This document shows, in pieces, positions 8,404-17,786 of a stretch of 64,000 bases of DNA (position 1 is its first letter; every line of letters begins with the position of its first letter). The DNA comes from Acidobacteriota bacterium. Lineage in GTDB: Bacteria; Acidobacteriota; Holophagae; Holophagales; Holophagaceae. Under the pieces are notes generated by a model. That model saw nothing but the letters and a program-made list of their open reading frames with translations, searched no databases and was not told the origin of the DNA. The position numbers and the translations under genes are program-made. The stretch is taken from assembly GCA_016213735.1 (NCBI GenBank), contig JACQZU010000024.1:124001-188000 (forward strand), in the 5' to 3' direction.

Positions 8404-10566
8404 ATGGCCACACGCCTCCCCTGGCACCAGCGACTGGCCTGGAAATTCTTCCTTCGCATGGCGCTGGCCCTCCTCCTTGCCCTGGCCGGGGTTCTCGCCG
8501 TGGCCGTCCGGGTGGCGGAACGCAGCGCCCGCCAGAGCGCGGGCGCCAGCCTGCGGCGGGCGGTGCAGATCGTGGATGGAGCCTTCTCGCAGCAGGCCCG
8601 GATCATGGACGCGGGCCTGGAGGTCTTCACCCAGTACTCGGGGAACCAGTCCAACATCGAACGGGCCATGCAGACCGCGGACCACGCGAGCCTCGCCGAC
8701 ACCCTGAAGGAGAACCTGGGGCGCCTCAACGCCGAAATGGCCGTGGTCGTCCATCCCGATGGCCACTGGTTCTCCTGCACCACCGACGGCATGAAGCAGG
8801 ACTATTCGGAGGTGGGGATCATCCACCGGGCCCTCAACCCCGAAGCCGCCGCTGCGGAAGGATTCCGCCCGCCCTACCGGGGCTTCTTCCGCATCGAAGC
8901 CGGGGCCTTCAAGGGCACCTACCACGCCGTGGCCCGTTCCCTGAGGCTGCCGGGAGGAGCCACCCTCGGGGCCATGCTGGTGGGGCGCCGCCTGGACCAG
9001 GGCGCGGCCAAAACCCTCCAGGAACTTGCCCTTCCTTCGGCCAGGGCCACTCCCAGCCACCTGGCCTTCCTCAGCCACTTCCAGGTCCTGGGCGCCAGCG
9101 GTGGGGAAGGGGGCCTGGACCGGCTGTTGTCGGAGGCTCCGGACTTCCCCCTGGCGAAGGAGCGGGTGCTGAAGGGCACCCCCAGCGAGGCCATCCCCCT
9201 GGCCCTGGGGGGGCGGCCTCACCTGGCGATGCTCTCTCCCCTCCGGGGGGCGAACGCGCTCGACCTGGAAATGGCCCACCTGCTGCTCCTTCCCCTGGAC
9301 CCGCTGCTGGAACCCTTTCGGGCGGTGCAGCGGGCGGTTCTCCTGGCAGGGGCCGGAGGCCTCCTCCTCGCGCTCCTCCTGGCGCTCCAGTCCGCCCGTC
9401 GGGTGACGGCCCCCCTGGGGCGGCTCGCCGCCGCCACCGCCGCGCTGGCCGAGGGAGAACGCCCCGAGTTGCCGCCCGCCGACAGCAGGGACGAGGTGGG
9501 CCAGCTCACCCAGGGCTTCCAGGCCCTGCTCAGCGAACTCAAGGCGAAGGAGGACCTCCTGGCGGCCCTGGAGCAGGTGCGGAACCAGGCCCCGGAATCC
9601 CCCGCGAGCCAGATGGCGCCCAGTCGCCTGAGCATGAGCGCCGTGGACCTGGACGCCACGGTCCTGGTGCCCTCCGCGAGCCAGGTGGCCGCCGGGGCCG
9701 GGCCCCAGCTCCAGCGCCGCAGGGTGACCCTGCGGGAGGGGGAGATCTTCGCCGGCCGCTACCGCATCGAGAGCATCCTGGGCCGGGGCGGCATGGGGGT
9801 GGTCCTGAAGGCACGGGACCGGCAGCTGGACGAGGAGGTGGCGCTGAAGGTGATCCGCCCCGAGCACGAGCTCACCCCGGCCTTCCTGGAACAGCTCAAG
9901 CAGGAGATCCGCCTGGCGCGGAAGATCACCCACCGGCACGTGATCCGAACCCACGATTTCGGGGAGTCCGATGGCATCCCCTTCGTCAGCATGGAGTACC
10001 TGCGGGGCGTCACCCTCAAGCAGCTGCTGGACGACCGAGGCAGCCTCCCCGCGCCGCTGGTTCTGCGCATCGGGCGCCAGGTGGCCGAGGGGCTGGAGGC
10101 GGCCCACGCGGTGGGGGTGGTGCACCGGGACATCAAGCCCCTCAATGTCCTCTTCGACGCCCGGGGCGACGCAAAGCTCATGGACTTCGGCCTGGCGGCC
10201 CCGGTGTCGGCGCGGGGCACCAACGAGGAGGGCCAGGTTTTCGGGACGCCGCGGTACATGGCCCCGGAGCAGGTTCGCGGGGAGCGGGTGGACCCGCGCA
10301 CCGACCTTTACGCCCTCGGGATCATGCTCTACGAACTTTGCACCGGCGCCCCGCCCTACGACCACCGGGAAGTCACGGAGCTGCTCCGGATGCAGCTTGC
10401 CGCCCCCGTGCCCAGCCTGGCGGCGGCTCCGGGCCTCCCCGAGGGCCTCGGCACCCTCCTGGAACGCCTCATGGCCAAGGCCATGGACGACCGTCCCGGC
10501 TCCGCGGCGGAGGTGGTGGAGATCCTGAAGGTCATCTCGAGCGGAGGGGACACGCGGCGGATGTAG
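8404..10566 (+). CDS. Membrane Ser/Thr protein kinase with N-terminal periplasmic sensor and HAMP
   Basis: 720 residues from the ATG at 8404, which has a GAGG ribosome site; the frame is open upstream but has no coding character. Helix 1 (about 15-38) and helix 2 (about 312-335) enclose a periplasmic sensor of about 270 residues, probably Cache-like. HAMP and a short coiled-coil linker follow. The kinase domain (about 448-715) has an intact glycine loop LGRGGMGVV, the ATP lysine in VALKVI, the catalytic loop VVHRDIKPLN, DFGLA and GTPRYMAPEQ. It is a working Hanks-type kinase with the topology of a sensor histidine kinase, reversed relative to PknB, where the kinase is N-terminal. Targets are unknown. 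The divergent partner is the ferritin-like/cupredoxin operon. Confidence 0.9.
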   Translation: MATRLPWHQRLAWKFFLRMALALLLALAGVLAVAVRVAERSARQSAGASLRRAVQIVDGAFSQQARIMDAGLEVFTQYSGNQSNIERAMQTADHASLADTLKENLGRLNAEMAVVVHPDGHWFSCTTDGMKQDYSEVGIIHRALNPEAAAAEGFRPPYRGFFRIEAGAFKGTYHAVARSLRLPGGATLGAMLVGRRLDQGAAKTLQELALPSARATPSHLAFLSHFQVLGASGGEGGLDRLLSEAPDFPLAKERVLKGTPSEAIPLALGGRPHLAMLSPLRGANALDLEMAHLLLLPLDPLLEPFRAVQRAVLLAGAGGLLLALLLALQSARRVTAPLGRLAAATAALAEGERPELPPADSRDEVGQLTQGFQALLSELKAKEDLLAALEQVRNQAPESPASQMAPSRLSMSAVDLDATVLVPSASQVAAGAGPQLQRRRVTLREGEIFAGRYRIESILGRGGMGVVLKARDRQLDEEVALKVIRPEHELTPAFLEQLKQEIRLARKITHRHVIRTHDFGESDGIPFVSMEYLRGVTLKQLLDDRGSLPAPLVLRIGRQVAEGLEAAHAVGVVHRDIKPLNVLFDARGDAKLMDFGLAAPVSARGTNEEGQVFGTPRYMAPEQVRGERVDPRTDLYALGIMLYELCTGAPPYDHREVTELLRMQLAAPVPSLAAAPGLPEGLGTLLERLMAKAMDDRPGSAAEVVEILKVISSGGDTRRM

Positions 10567-10571
10567 CAGGG

Positions 10572-11210
10572 TCAGGAGGCTTCCCACCCCCGCCGGGCGA
10601 ATTCTCGGAGCCGCTCCTCCGAGCCCTGGAGCTGGCGGGCCCTCTCGACATAGCGGGCGATGGGGTCCGCCTCCAGGTGCACCGGGTCGCCTCGGCGCAG
10701 CCCGTCCAGGGCGGTGCGGCGCACGGTCTCCGGGATCAGGGCCACGCTGAACCCGTCCGGGCCGACCTCCACCACCGTGAGGGAAATGCCGTCCACGGCG
10801 ACGCTGCCCTTGGGGGCCAGCAGGGCCGCCAGGGCCGGAGGAAAGGCGAAGCGCCAGAGGCCCTCGCCGCCGGGCCGCTCCAGGAGGCGACCCAGCCCGT
10901 CCACGTGGCCCATCACGAAGTGCCCGTCCAGGGGATCCCCGACCCGGAGGCTGGGCTCCAGGTGCAGGCGGGTGCCGGGAGCCATGTCTCCGAAGCGGGT
11001 CCGGGCCAGGGTCTCCTCGGAGAGTTCCACCTCGAAGGTCGTTCCGTCCCTGGCCACGCTGGTGAGGCAGGCGCCGTGGACACAGACGGAAGCCCCGGGC
11101 TCGGCCCGATCCAGCAGCTCCGAGGGGGCGGCGAGGCGGAGCCCCAGGCCTCCCCGCCGAGCCTGCCGGGATTGCAGGGTGCCCAGATGCCGGATCAGGC
11201 CCGTGAACAT
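10572..11210 (-). CDS. ribE: Riboflavin synthase (alpha chain)
   Basis: 212 residues. The enzyme converts two molecules of 6,7-dimethyl-8-ribityllumazine to riboflavin and the ribitylamino-pyrimidinedione. The typical start MFTGLI and two lumazine-binding repeats are visible: repeat 1 has GASVCVHGACLTSV and DGHFVMGHVDG, repeat 2 has KGSVAVDGISLTVVEV. Length is normal for the family. It overlaps the stop of the upstream amino-acid permease by one base (TGATG), so it is translationally coupled to that gene, an unusual partnership. No other riboflavin gene is in the window. Its stop is 5 bp from the convergent end of the Ser/Thr kinase gene. Confidence 0.95.
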   Translation of the reverse strand: MFTGLIRHLGTLQSRQARRGGLGLRLAAPSELLDRAEPGASVCVHGACLTSVARDGTTFEVELSEETLARTRFGDMAPGTRLHLEPSLRVGDPLDGHFVMGHVDGLGRLLERPGGEGLWRFAFPPALAALLAPKGSVAVDGISLTVVEVGPDGFSVALIPETVRRTALDGLRRGDPVHLEADPIARYVERARQLQGSEERLREFARRGWEAS

Positions 11211-12775
11211 CAGGTCTCCCGGGAGCCCAGGCGGCTCTTGCGCCACCCGTAGGCGAAGTACACGACGAGGCCGAGGCCCAGCCAGGCGAAGAAGCGGTAC
11301 CAGGTGAGGGCGGGGAGTCCCCTCGCGATCCACACGCAGCCCAGGATGCCGGCCGGCGCGATGAGCCAGGGCAGGGGCATTCGGAATTTCCGGGGGGCCT
11401 CCGGGCGCCGGCGGCGGAGGATGAGAACCGCCCCGCACACGATCACGAAGGCGAAGAGGGTTCCGATGTTGGCGAGCTCCACCACCTCGTCGATGTTCAG
11501 CAGGGCGGCGGGGACCGCCACCAGGAAGCCGGTGAGGATCGTGGCGTTGGAAGGGGTCCTGAAGCGCGGGTGGATCCGGCTGAACCAGGGCCCCAGCAAG
11601 CCGTCACGGCTCATGCTCATGAAGATGCGCGGCTGTCCCACCTGGTAGACCAGCAGGGCCGCGGTGGTGGCGATGACCGCGCCGAAGGAGATGAACCCCG
11701 CCGCGACGGTCATCCTCTGCTGGGTGAAAATGTAGGAAAGAGGGTCCGCAATCCCGCCCAGCCTGGTGTAGTGCACCATGCCCGTCACCACCAGGGCCAC
11801 CCCTGCGTAGATGAAGGTGCAGATGAGGAGGCTCGCCAGGATGCCCCGGGGGAGGTCCTTCCCCGGATCCCTGCACTCCTCGGCGGTGGTGCTGACCGCG
11901 TCGAACCCGATGAAGGCGAAGAAGATGATGGCAGCCCCGGCCTGGATGCCGGGCCACCCGTGGGGGACGAAGGGAGTCCAGTTCGTCGTCTGGACGAAGC
12001 GGGCCCCCAGGCCCACCACCGTGAGGAGGATGAGCACCTTCAGCACCACCATCACCCCGTTGGCCCGGGCGCTCTCCCGGATGCCGATGTAGCAGAGCCA
12101 GGTGATGATCACGGTGATGACCACCGCCAGGAAGTTGACGGTGACCGGGAAACCGCCGAGGGTGGGGGCGTTCCTGAGGACTTCCCAGTTGGTGAAGACC
12201 GCCGCCCCGTTGGCCAGACCCGCCTTGGCCTGGGCCACCAACTCAAGCTTGGCCCCGAGGGTCATGGGGGCGACTCCCTCCGCAAGCTTGAAGGCGCTGC
12301 GGGGGTCCATGGCGAGCCAGCCGGGGATGTTCACGTGGAAGACGCTGGAGAGGAAGCTTCGGGCGTAGTCGCCCCAGGAGATCGCCACCGCGACGTTGGA
12401 GATGGCGTATTCCAGGAGCAGGTCCCAACCGATGATCCAGGCCATCAGCTCGCCCAGGGTGGCGTAGGCGTAGGTGTAGGCGCTGCCGGAGACGGGGATC
12501 ATGGAGGCCATCTCGGCATAGGCCAGGGCCGTAAAGCCGCAGATGAGGGCCACGATCAGGATGCTGAGGACGAGGGCGGGTCCCGCGGGACTGCGCCCGC
12601 CCGCCAGGTTGCCCGCAGCCGCGGTGCCGATGGAGCTGAAGATCCCCGCCCCGATGATGGCGCCGATGCCGAACATGGTGAGGTCCAGAGCCCCCAGGTT
12701 CTTCTTGAGCTGGTGCTCGGGTTCCTCCGCGCTGGCCTTGAGCTGCTCGAGGGTCTTGGTCCGGAACAATCGCAT
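11210..12775 (-). CDS. APC-family amino acid permease
   Basis: 521 residues from ATG 12775 (MRLFRTKTLEQL). The N-terminal cytoplasmic stretch is followed by the family signature GIGAIIGAGIF in helix 1 and about 12-14 hydrophobic segments. The sequence FFAFIGFDAVSTTAEECRDP is the conserved helix 6 region of cationic amino acid and related APC transporters. It should import an amino acid across the inner membrane; the substrate cannot be set from sequence. The ribE start is coupled to its stop by a 1-bp overlap. The start lies 89 bp from the divergent DUF58 gene, with an AT-rich repeat between that may serve both promoters. Confidence 0.88.
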   Translation of the reverse strand: MRLFRTKTLEQLKASAEEPEHQLKKNLGALDLTMFGIGAIIGAGIFSSIGTAAAGNLAGGRSPAGPALVLSILIVALICGFTALAYAEMASMIPVSGSAYTYAYATLGELMAWIIGWDLLLEYAISNVAVAISWGDYARSFLSSVFHVNIPGWLAMDPRSAFKLAEGVAPMTLGAKLELVAQAKAGLANGAAVFTNWEVLRNAPTLGGFPVTVNFLAVVITVIITWLCYIGIRESARANGVMVVLKVLILLTVVGLGARFVQTTNWTPFVPHGWPGIQAGAAIIFFAFIGFDAVSTTAEECRDPGKDLPRGILASLLICTFIYAGVALVVTGMVHYTRLGGIADPLSYIFTQQRMTVAAGFISFGAVIATTAALLVYQVGQPRIFMSMSRDGLLGPWFSRIHPRFRTPSNATILTGFLVAVPAALLNIDEVVELANIGTLFAFVIVCGAVLILRRRRPEAPRKFRMPLPWLIAPAGILGCVWIARGLPALTWYRFFAWLGLGLVVYFAYGWRKSRLGSRET

Positions 12776-12816
12776 GGGGGTCCGTTGGAAGGGTCCAGGG
12801 TACGGCTCCGCCCCGG

Positions 12817-12850
12817 AAATTCGAAAATCGAAATTCGAAATTCGAAAATA
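12817..12850. repeat. Short AT-rich tandem repeat (7-bp unit AAATTCG)
   Basis: Four and a half units: AAATTCG, AAAATCG, AAATTCG, AAATTCG, AAAATA. It is the only AT-rich stretch in the 89-bp divergent gap between the amino-acid permease and the DUF58 gene. It runs straight into TACACT (12849-12854), a possible -10 box about 10 bp before the DUF58 ATG. Confidence 0.75.
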
Positions 12851-12863
12851 CACTGTCCCCCTC

Positions 12864-13793
12864 ATGTACCTCTGGAAGGACCGGCGCCTCCGCCTGAACC
12901 TCACCCGCCTGGGAATGGAGTACCTTGCCGCCACGGTCGCGGTGGGGCTCTTCGCCATGAACAGCGGGAACAACCTGCTGTACCTGGTGTTCTCCCTGAT
13001 GATGGGCCTCTTCCTGGTCTCCGGCTTGGTGAGCCGTTCCGCCATCCGGGACTTGGGGCTGGAGGCCATCGAGGAGGGCAACCTCTTCGCCCGGGTGCGG
13101 GGGGGCATCCGCATCCGCCTCCGGGACCGCCGGCCGGGGCGCTTCAGGGCCCTTGAACTTCGCCTGGAAGTGGAGGACGGACGCACCGAGCCCGCCTTCT
13201 TCGGAGGGGGCCAGGGCGGTTCCACCGAGGCCCTCGCGGTCCTCCACGCCCGGCTCGAGCGAAGGGGATGGTCCCGGCTGAGGAGCCTGGAAGTCCGGAC
13301 CGGTTTCCCCTTCGGCTTCATCCAGAAGAGCTGGACCTTCCCCCTCGACCAGAAGGTCCTCGTGCTGCCGCACCCCCGCACCACCACCCTGACCCTGGAT
13401 CTTGCCGGCGAACTGCGCCGGACCCGGCCTGCCCAGGGGGACGCCAGTCCCATCGGCGCCCGTCCCTTCCGTGCCGGGGACCCCCTCGGGCGCGTCCACT
13501 GGAAGCGGACCGCCCAGCGCGGCGCCCCCTGGGTCCGGACCTTCGAGGGAGAACAGGCCTCCGGCCTGCACCTCGTCCTGGACCAGACCCGCTGGCCCCC
13601 CGGGCGCGACTTCGAGCGGGAACTGGAGCGGCTTTCAGGGGCGATCCTCCAGGCGCGCCTCCAGCGGCGGGAGGTGAGCCTGGAGCTCCGTTCCCTCGAG
13701 GGAGTCCGGGAGCACGAGGGGCACACCCCCTGCTGGCGCGCCCTGGCCCTGGCCCAGGCCCAGGGCCTGGACGACCCGCTGCCGGGCGGTTGA
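12864..13793 (+). CDS. DUF58 domain membrane protein
   Basis: 309 residues from ATG 12864. Two adjacent membrane helices (about 22-58, FAMNSGNNLLYLVFSLMMG) are followed by a soluble part. That part includes the DUF58 core, IGARPFRAGDPLGRVHWKRTAQ (about 195-216), in which the Asp and the His-Trp-Lys run are hallmark positions. DUF58 proteins usually sit beside MoxR ATPases and transglutaminase-like proteins and resemble von Willebrand A-fold proteins; here neither partner is adjacent. No ribosome site precedes the ATG, and a TACACT box ends 10 bp before it, so the message may be leaderless. The precise job is unknown. Confidence 0.85.
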   Translation: MYLWKDRRLRLNLTRLGMEYLAATVAVGLFAMNSGNNLLYLVFSLMMGLFLVSGLVSRSAIRDLGLEAIEEGNLFARVRGGIRIRLRDRRPGRFRALELRLEVEDGRTEPAFFGGGQGGSTEALAVLHARLERRGWSRLRSLEVRTGFPFGFIQKSWTFPLDQKVLVLPHPRTTTLTLDLAGELRRTRPAQGDASPIGARPFRAGDPLGRVHWKRTAQRGAPWVRTFEGEQASGLHLVLDQTRWPPGRDFERELERLSGAILQARLQRREVSLELRSLEGVREHEGHTPCWRALALAQAQGLDDPLPGG

Positions 13794-13873
13794 TCGGCCT
13801 GGGTCCGGGCAGGTCCGGGGGGACCCCCGGCCGCCCGGGAACCCCAAGGCCCAAGCGGGCTTATGCTGTCCCC

Positions 13874-14314
13874 ATGGCCATCCCTGACTTCACCCGCGCC
13901 GATTCGCCCGACTGGGCCCCCCTCCTCGAGGCCGCCTGGGCGGCCCGGGCGCACGCCCACGCCCCCTACTCGGGATTCCGTGTCGGGGCGGCCCTCCTCT
14001 GGAGCGGGGACCGGATCGAGTCCGGATGCAACGTGGAGAACGCCGCCTACCCCCTCACGGTCTGCGCCGAGCGGAACGCCATGGCTGCGGCCGTGGCGAA
14101 AGGGCTCCGGGACGGGGACCCCGTGGCCCTCGTGGTGGTGACCGAGGCCGCCACCCTCACCCCTCCCTGCGGGGGTTGCCGGCAGGTCCTGGCCGAGTTC
14201 GCCTCCCGCCTGCCCGTCCTGTTGGCCAACCGTGGAACGCGAAGCCTCCACGACCTGGCCGACCTGCTTCCCCACGCCTTTACGGGGCGGAATTTGACCT
14301 CTGGGACCCTCTAA
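13874..14314 (+). CDS. cdd: Cytidine deaminase
   Basis: 146 residues from ATG 13874; the frame is open further upstream through the previous gene region, but the family begins here. It deaminates cytidine and deoxycytidine to uridine forms in pyrimidine salvage. The zinc site is complete: Cys64 and catalytic Glu66 in TVCAERNA, then Cys99 and Cys102 in PPCGGCRQ. The substrate-binding NVENAAY is also present. The length is that of the small tetrameric type. It follows the DUF58 gene by 80 bp on the same strand. Confidence 0.96.
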   Translation: MAIPDFTRADSPDWAPLLEAAWAARAHAHAPYSGFRVGAALLWSGDRIESGCNVENAAYPLTVCAERNAMAAAVAKGLRDGDPVALVVVTEAATLTPPCGGCRQVLAEFASRLPVLLANRGTRSLHDLADLLPHAFTGRNLTSGTL

Positions 14315-14383
14315 GCTGTTCAACCCGGGGTGGGATCTCTAAACTGAGCAGACCCATCCCACCCACCGATCCCAGAGGCGGGC

Positions 14384-17140
14384 ATGCCCATCGACCGAGC
14401 CAAAGTCTCCAAGGAAGCCGAGAAGCTCCTGGCCGCGGGCAGGGTGGACCGGGCCATCGAGGAATTCCGGAAGGTCCTGGACGACAAGCCGGACGACCCG
14501 ATCCTCATGAACAAGATCGGGGATCTGTGCCTCCAGGCGGGCCGGACCCCCGAGGCCGTGGACCTCTTCAAGCGTCTGGCCCTTTCCTACGAGCGGGGGG
14601 GCTTCGCCCAGAAAGCCACCGCCATCTTCAAGAAAGCCCTCCGGGCCGCCCCGGACGACGTGGACATGAGCCAGCGCCTGGCGGATCTCTACCGGCAAAC
14701 GGGCATGCTCAAGGACGCGGTCGGGGTCCACCTGCAGGTGGCCGAGCACTTCACCAAGAAGGGACTCATCAAGCGGGCCCTGGAGGAGTTCACCAAGGTC
14801 GTCGAGCTGGACCCCAAGAACCTGAAAATGAAGATCAAGCTCGCGGACACCTACAACAAGGAGGGCATGAAGGACCGCGCCGCCGCGATCTACCTGGAGG
14901 TCGCCGAGGCCCTGGCGATCGAACAGATGCACACCGAGGCCGGCCAGATCCTGGAGCGGGCCAAGGCCATGGTGAGCACCCCCCAGGTCTACCTCACCCA
15001 GAGCCGCCTCTGTGTCATCCAGAAGGACCTCGCGGGCGCCTCGTCCCATCTCCGGGAGGGCCTGGCCACCAATCCCCGCAGCACGGAACTCCTGGAGGCC
15101 CTCGCCGAGGTGGAACTGCAGGCCAAGAGCCCCGAGAAGGCGCTGGAGGCCATGAGCCAGATCCCGCAGATGCCCGAGAAGGCGGTCAACCTCTGCGAGC
15201 GGGCCCTCCGGGAGATGGTGAAATCCGGCCGGGTGGACGAAGGTCTCGCCCTCTTCAAGTCCATCGGCCGCGAGCTGGCCCGCCGGGGCATGGGGGAGGC
15301 CGCCACCAAGATCCTCCGGACGGCCATGCAGGGCCAGTTCACGACCGAGTCCTGGATCCAGCTGGCGGAAATCGCCCACCAGGGGGGCAACCGTCCGGAC
15401 CAGATCAGCGCGCTCCAGAACGCCTACTCCCTGGCCCAGCAGACCAACGACCAGACCCTCTCCGACTGGGTCCTGGAGCGCCTGCGGGAGATCGGGGCCG
15501 CCCCCGGACAGAGCGCCGGCGCCACTCCCGGCACCCGCCCCGGCACCCAGCCGATCCCCATCCTGGCGCCCCAGGAGCACACCCTCCCGGGGACCGACAC
15601 CACCTTCACGGACCTGGACCCGTTGAAGCGCATGCAGATCGAACAGCTGGAGCGGGAAGCCGAGTCCCTGGTGCGCATCCGGTCGGGAGACCGGGCGGTG
15701 GAGGTCTACAAGAAGATCCTGGACCTGGATCCCACCTACCCGGCGGCCATCGAGCGAATCGCCGACATTCACCGCGCCAGCGGCATGCTCACCAAGGTCC
15801 AGATGCACTACGTGGGCATGGCGACCCAACTGGCCAAGCTTGGCAAGCGGCGCCTCGCCTCGGAGCTGCTGGACAAGGCGGAGGCGCTCTTCCCCGGTTC
15901 CACCCGGATGCACCGCCGGCAGCTGGGCCTCATGGATGTCGGAGGACCGGCTGCCGCCCCGGAGCCCCTCGTCCCTCCGGCCGCGGCCCCCATCGCCCTG
16001 GGCACCGGCGTCCCCGGACCCGCGGGAGTCGGTGAAGCCCTCGATTCCGGCCCCGACACCGAGGGACTCATCCCCCTGGATCTCCCCGGCGCCGAGGCGC
16101 CCCTGACCTTCAAGGGCACCCAGCCCATGCCGATCTCCGGCGTGCCCTGGTCCCCCGAGGAGGCCCTGCCGGTGGTGCCCTTCGAGGTCCCGGCCCCGGG
16201 TCAGGCCCCTGGGGCCCCGCCGGCCCCCGAGCTGGACTGGGGGGACATGGGTGAATTCCCGCCCCTGGAATCGGAATTCGGCCAGGCGGCCGCCACGGTC
16301 GCCCTCCCCGCCTCCCCGCTGCCCCCGACGGTCCCCGCCGAGTTCCAGGAAATCCCCGATTTCCTCCAGGCACCGCCGCCCGAGCTTTCGCCCACCCCCG
16401 TCCTTGCGGCTGGACCTGCGGCCCCCGTGGACGACGAACTGACCTCCCTCCTGTCCGACGTGGACTTCCAGCTGGACTACGGAAGCCCTGAGGAAGCCAA
16501 GATCGAGATCGAGAACGCCCTCCAGTCCTGGCCCGAGCATCCTGAACTCCTGAAGCGCCTCGGGGTCGCGGAGGAGGCCCTGCGCAAGCTCGGCCACGCT
16601 CCTGCCGCCGGCCCGGCCATCGGGGAGCCCGAGCACTCCTTCTTCGACCTGACCGATGTGCTGGGCGAGGCCCTGCTGGACGCCGGCGAGGGCGAGGAGA
16701 TGCACGACGCCACCAGCGTGGTCGAGAAGGTTCAGAGCGTGGAGGAGCTCTTCGACGCCTTCCGGGAGGGGGTCGAACAGCAGGTGAAGGCCGACGACTA
16801 CGACACGCACTACAACCTGGGCATCGCCTACAAGGAGATGATGCTGTTGGAACCGGCCATGGAAGAGTTCAAGAAGGCCATGGCGGACCCCGAGCGCACC
16901 CTGGAGTGCTGCTCCATGCTCAGCATCTGCGAACAGAGCCAGGGGAACATGGACCAGGCCATCGACTGGCTCCAACAGGGGATCACGGCCCCGGGCTTTC
17001 CCCCCGAGGATTCCATTGGCCTTCGGTACGACCTGGGGGAGATTTTCCTCCTGCTGGGCCGGAACAACGAGGCCCTGGAGCAGTTCCAGCGCGTCTACGA
17101 CATGGACCCTGAGTACCGCGAGGTCGCCAGCAAGGTCTGA
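14384..17140 (+). CDS. Large tetratricopeptide-repeat protein
   Basis: 918 residues, cytoplasmic (no signal peptide). Residues 1-400 are a run of TPR-like helical pairs, for example RVDRAIEEFRKVLDDKPDDP and KRALEEFTKVVELDPKN. A short TPR block recurs at about 425-510 (AVEVYKKILDLDPTYPAAIERIADI). Residues about 525-690 are Pro/Ala-rich and probably disordered. A second helical block ends the protein (about 690-915), with TPR units such as DDYDTHYNLGIAYKEMM. The layout resembles scaffold proteins that assemble gliding or pilus machinery in deltaproteobacteria and acidobacteria, but nothing nearby confirms this. A GAGG ribosome site precedes the ATG. Confidence 0.85.
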   Translation: MPIDRAKVSKEAEKLLAAGRVDRAIEEFRKVLDDKPDDPILMNKIGDLCLQAGRTPEAVDLFKRLALSYERGGFAQKATAIFKKALRAAPDDVDMSQRLADLYRQTGMLKDAVGVHLQVAEHFTKKGLIKRALEEFTKVVELDPKNLKMKIKLADTYNKEGMKDRAAAIYLEVAEALAIEQMHTEAGQILERAKAMVSTPQVYLTQSRLCVIQKDLAGASSHLREGLATNPRSTELLEALAEVELQAKSPEKALEAMSQIPQMPEKAVNLCERALREMVKSGRVDEGLALFKSIGRELARRGMGEAATKILRTAMQGQFTTESWIQLAEIAHQGGNRPDQISALQNAYSLAQQTNDQTLSDWVLERLREIGAAPGQSAGATPGTRPGTQPIPILAPQEHTLPGTDTTFTDLDPLKRMQIEQLEREAESLVRIRSGDRAVEVYKKILDLDPTYPAAIERIADIHRASGMLTKVQMHYVGMATQLAKLGKRRLASELLDKAEALFPGSTRMHRRQLGLMDVGGPAAAPEPLVPPAAAPIALGTGVPGPAGVGEALDSGPDTEGLIPLDLPGAEAPLTFKGTQPMPISGVPWSPEEALPVVPFEVPAPGQAPGAPPAPELDWGDMGEFPPLESEFGQAAATVALPASPLPPTVPAEFQEIPDFLQAPPPELSPTPVLAAGPAAPVDDELTSLLSDVDFQLDYGSPEEAKIEIENALQSWPEHPELLKRLGVAEEALRKLGHAPAAGPAIGEPEHSFFDLTDVLGEALLDAGEGEEMHDATSVVEKVQSVEELFDAFREGVEQQVKADDYDTHYNLGIAYKEMMLLEPAMEEFKKAMADPERTLECCSMLSICEQSQGNMDQAIDWLQQGITAPGFPPEDSIGLRYDLGEIFLLLGRNNEALEQFQRVYDMDPEYREVASKV

Positions 17141-17237
17141 CCCCCCGGGCGGGCCGGCGCCGGCCATCGTCGCCGGGGATGCCCGTCCAGGCGCCTCGGG
17201 GAAGGGACGCGGGCTGGTTCCCCGGGGATTTGGATTC

Positions 17238-17266
17238 TTGACCTTCCCCGCCTGCCGCGATAGGGT
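17238..17266 (+). promoter_or_regulatory. Candidate sigma-70 promoter for rplM-rpsI
   Basis: TTGACC (17238-17243) and TAGGGT (17261-17266) are separated by the ideal 17 bp. They lie about 70 bp before the rplM ATG, in the gap after the TPR gene. Confidence 0.5.
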
Positions 17267-17335
17267 GTTCTTTCTGCGACCCGGTCCATGGGCCGGATCG
17301 TCGTGTCGCGGAATCCCGCGAGCCCGGAGCGCTTC

Positions 17336-17770
17336 ATGAGCACCTATTTCCCCAAGAGCCAGGACATCCAGCGCAAGTGGTATCTGGTGGACGCCACCGG
17401 CGTTCCCGTCGGACGGCTGGGCACCGTGGTGGCCGAAGTGCTGATGGGCAAGAACAAGCCGACCTGGACCCCCTTCCTCGACACCGGCGACCACGTGGTG
17501 GTGATCAACGCCGAGAAGGCCGTCCTCACGGGCAAGAAGGCTTCCCAGAAGATGTACCGCCGCGTTACCCCCCAGCCCGGTTCCATGAAGGAGATCCGGG
17601 CCGAAGTCATGGTCCAGACCTTCCCGGCCCGGATCATCGAGGAGGCCGTCAAGTGCATGCTCCCCAAGGGTCCCCTGGGGCGCCAGATGTACCGGAAGCT
17701 GAAGGTCTATGCGGGCGCCGAGCATCCCCAGGCCGCCCAGAAGCCCGAACCCCTGAGCATCAAGCTGTAA
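17336..17770 (+). CDS. rplM: Ribosomal protein L13 (uL13)
   Basis: 144 residues from ATG 17336, preceded by GGAG; the frame is open upstream but L13 proteins start here ([10 protein letters not shown]). Family segments [32 protein letters not shown] and [20 protein letters not shown] are all present. It is an early-assembling large-subunit protein. It forms the usual pair with rpsI, 16 bp downstream. Confidence 0.98.
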   Translation: MSTYFPKSQDIQRKWYLVDATGVPVGRLGTVVAEVLMGKNKPTWTPFLDTGDHVVVINAEKAVLTGKKASQKMYRRVTPQPGSMKEIRAEVMVQTFPARIIEEAVKCMLPKGPLGRQMYRKLKVYAGAEHPQAAQKPEPLSIKL

Positions 17771-17786
17771 TTCGAGAGGCGATTCC

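Noticed and set aside
7741-10587. 948-codon frame extending the ferritin-like gene upstream
   Set aside because: The upstream part is antisense to the Ser/Thr kinase; the Tat signal at 8316 marks the true start.
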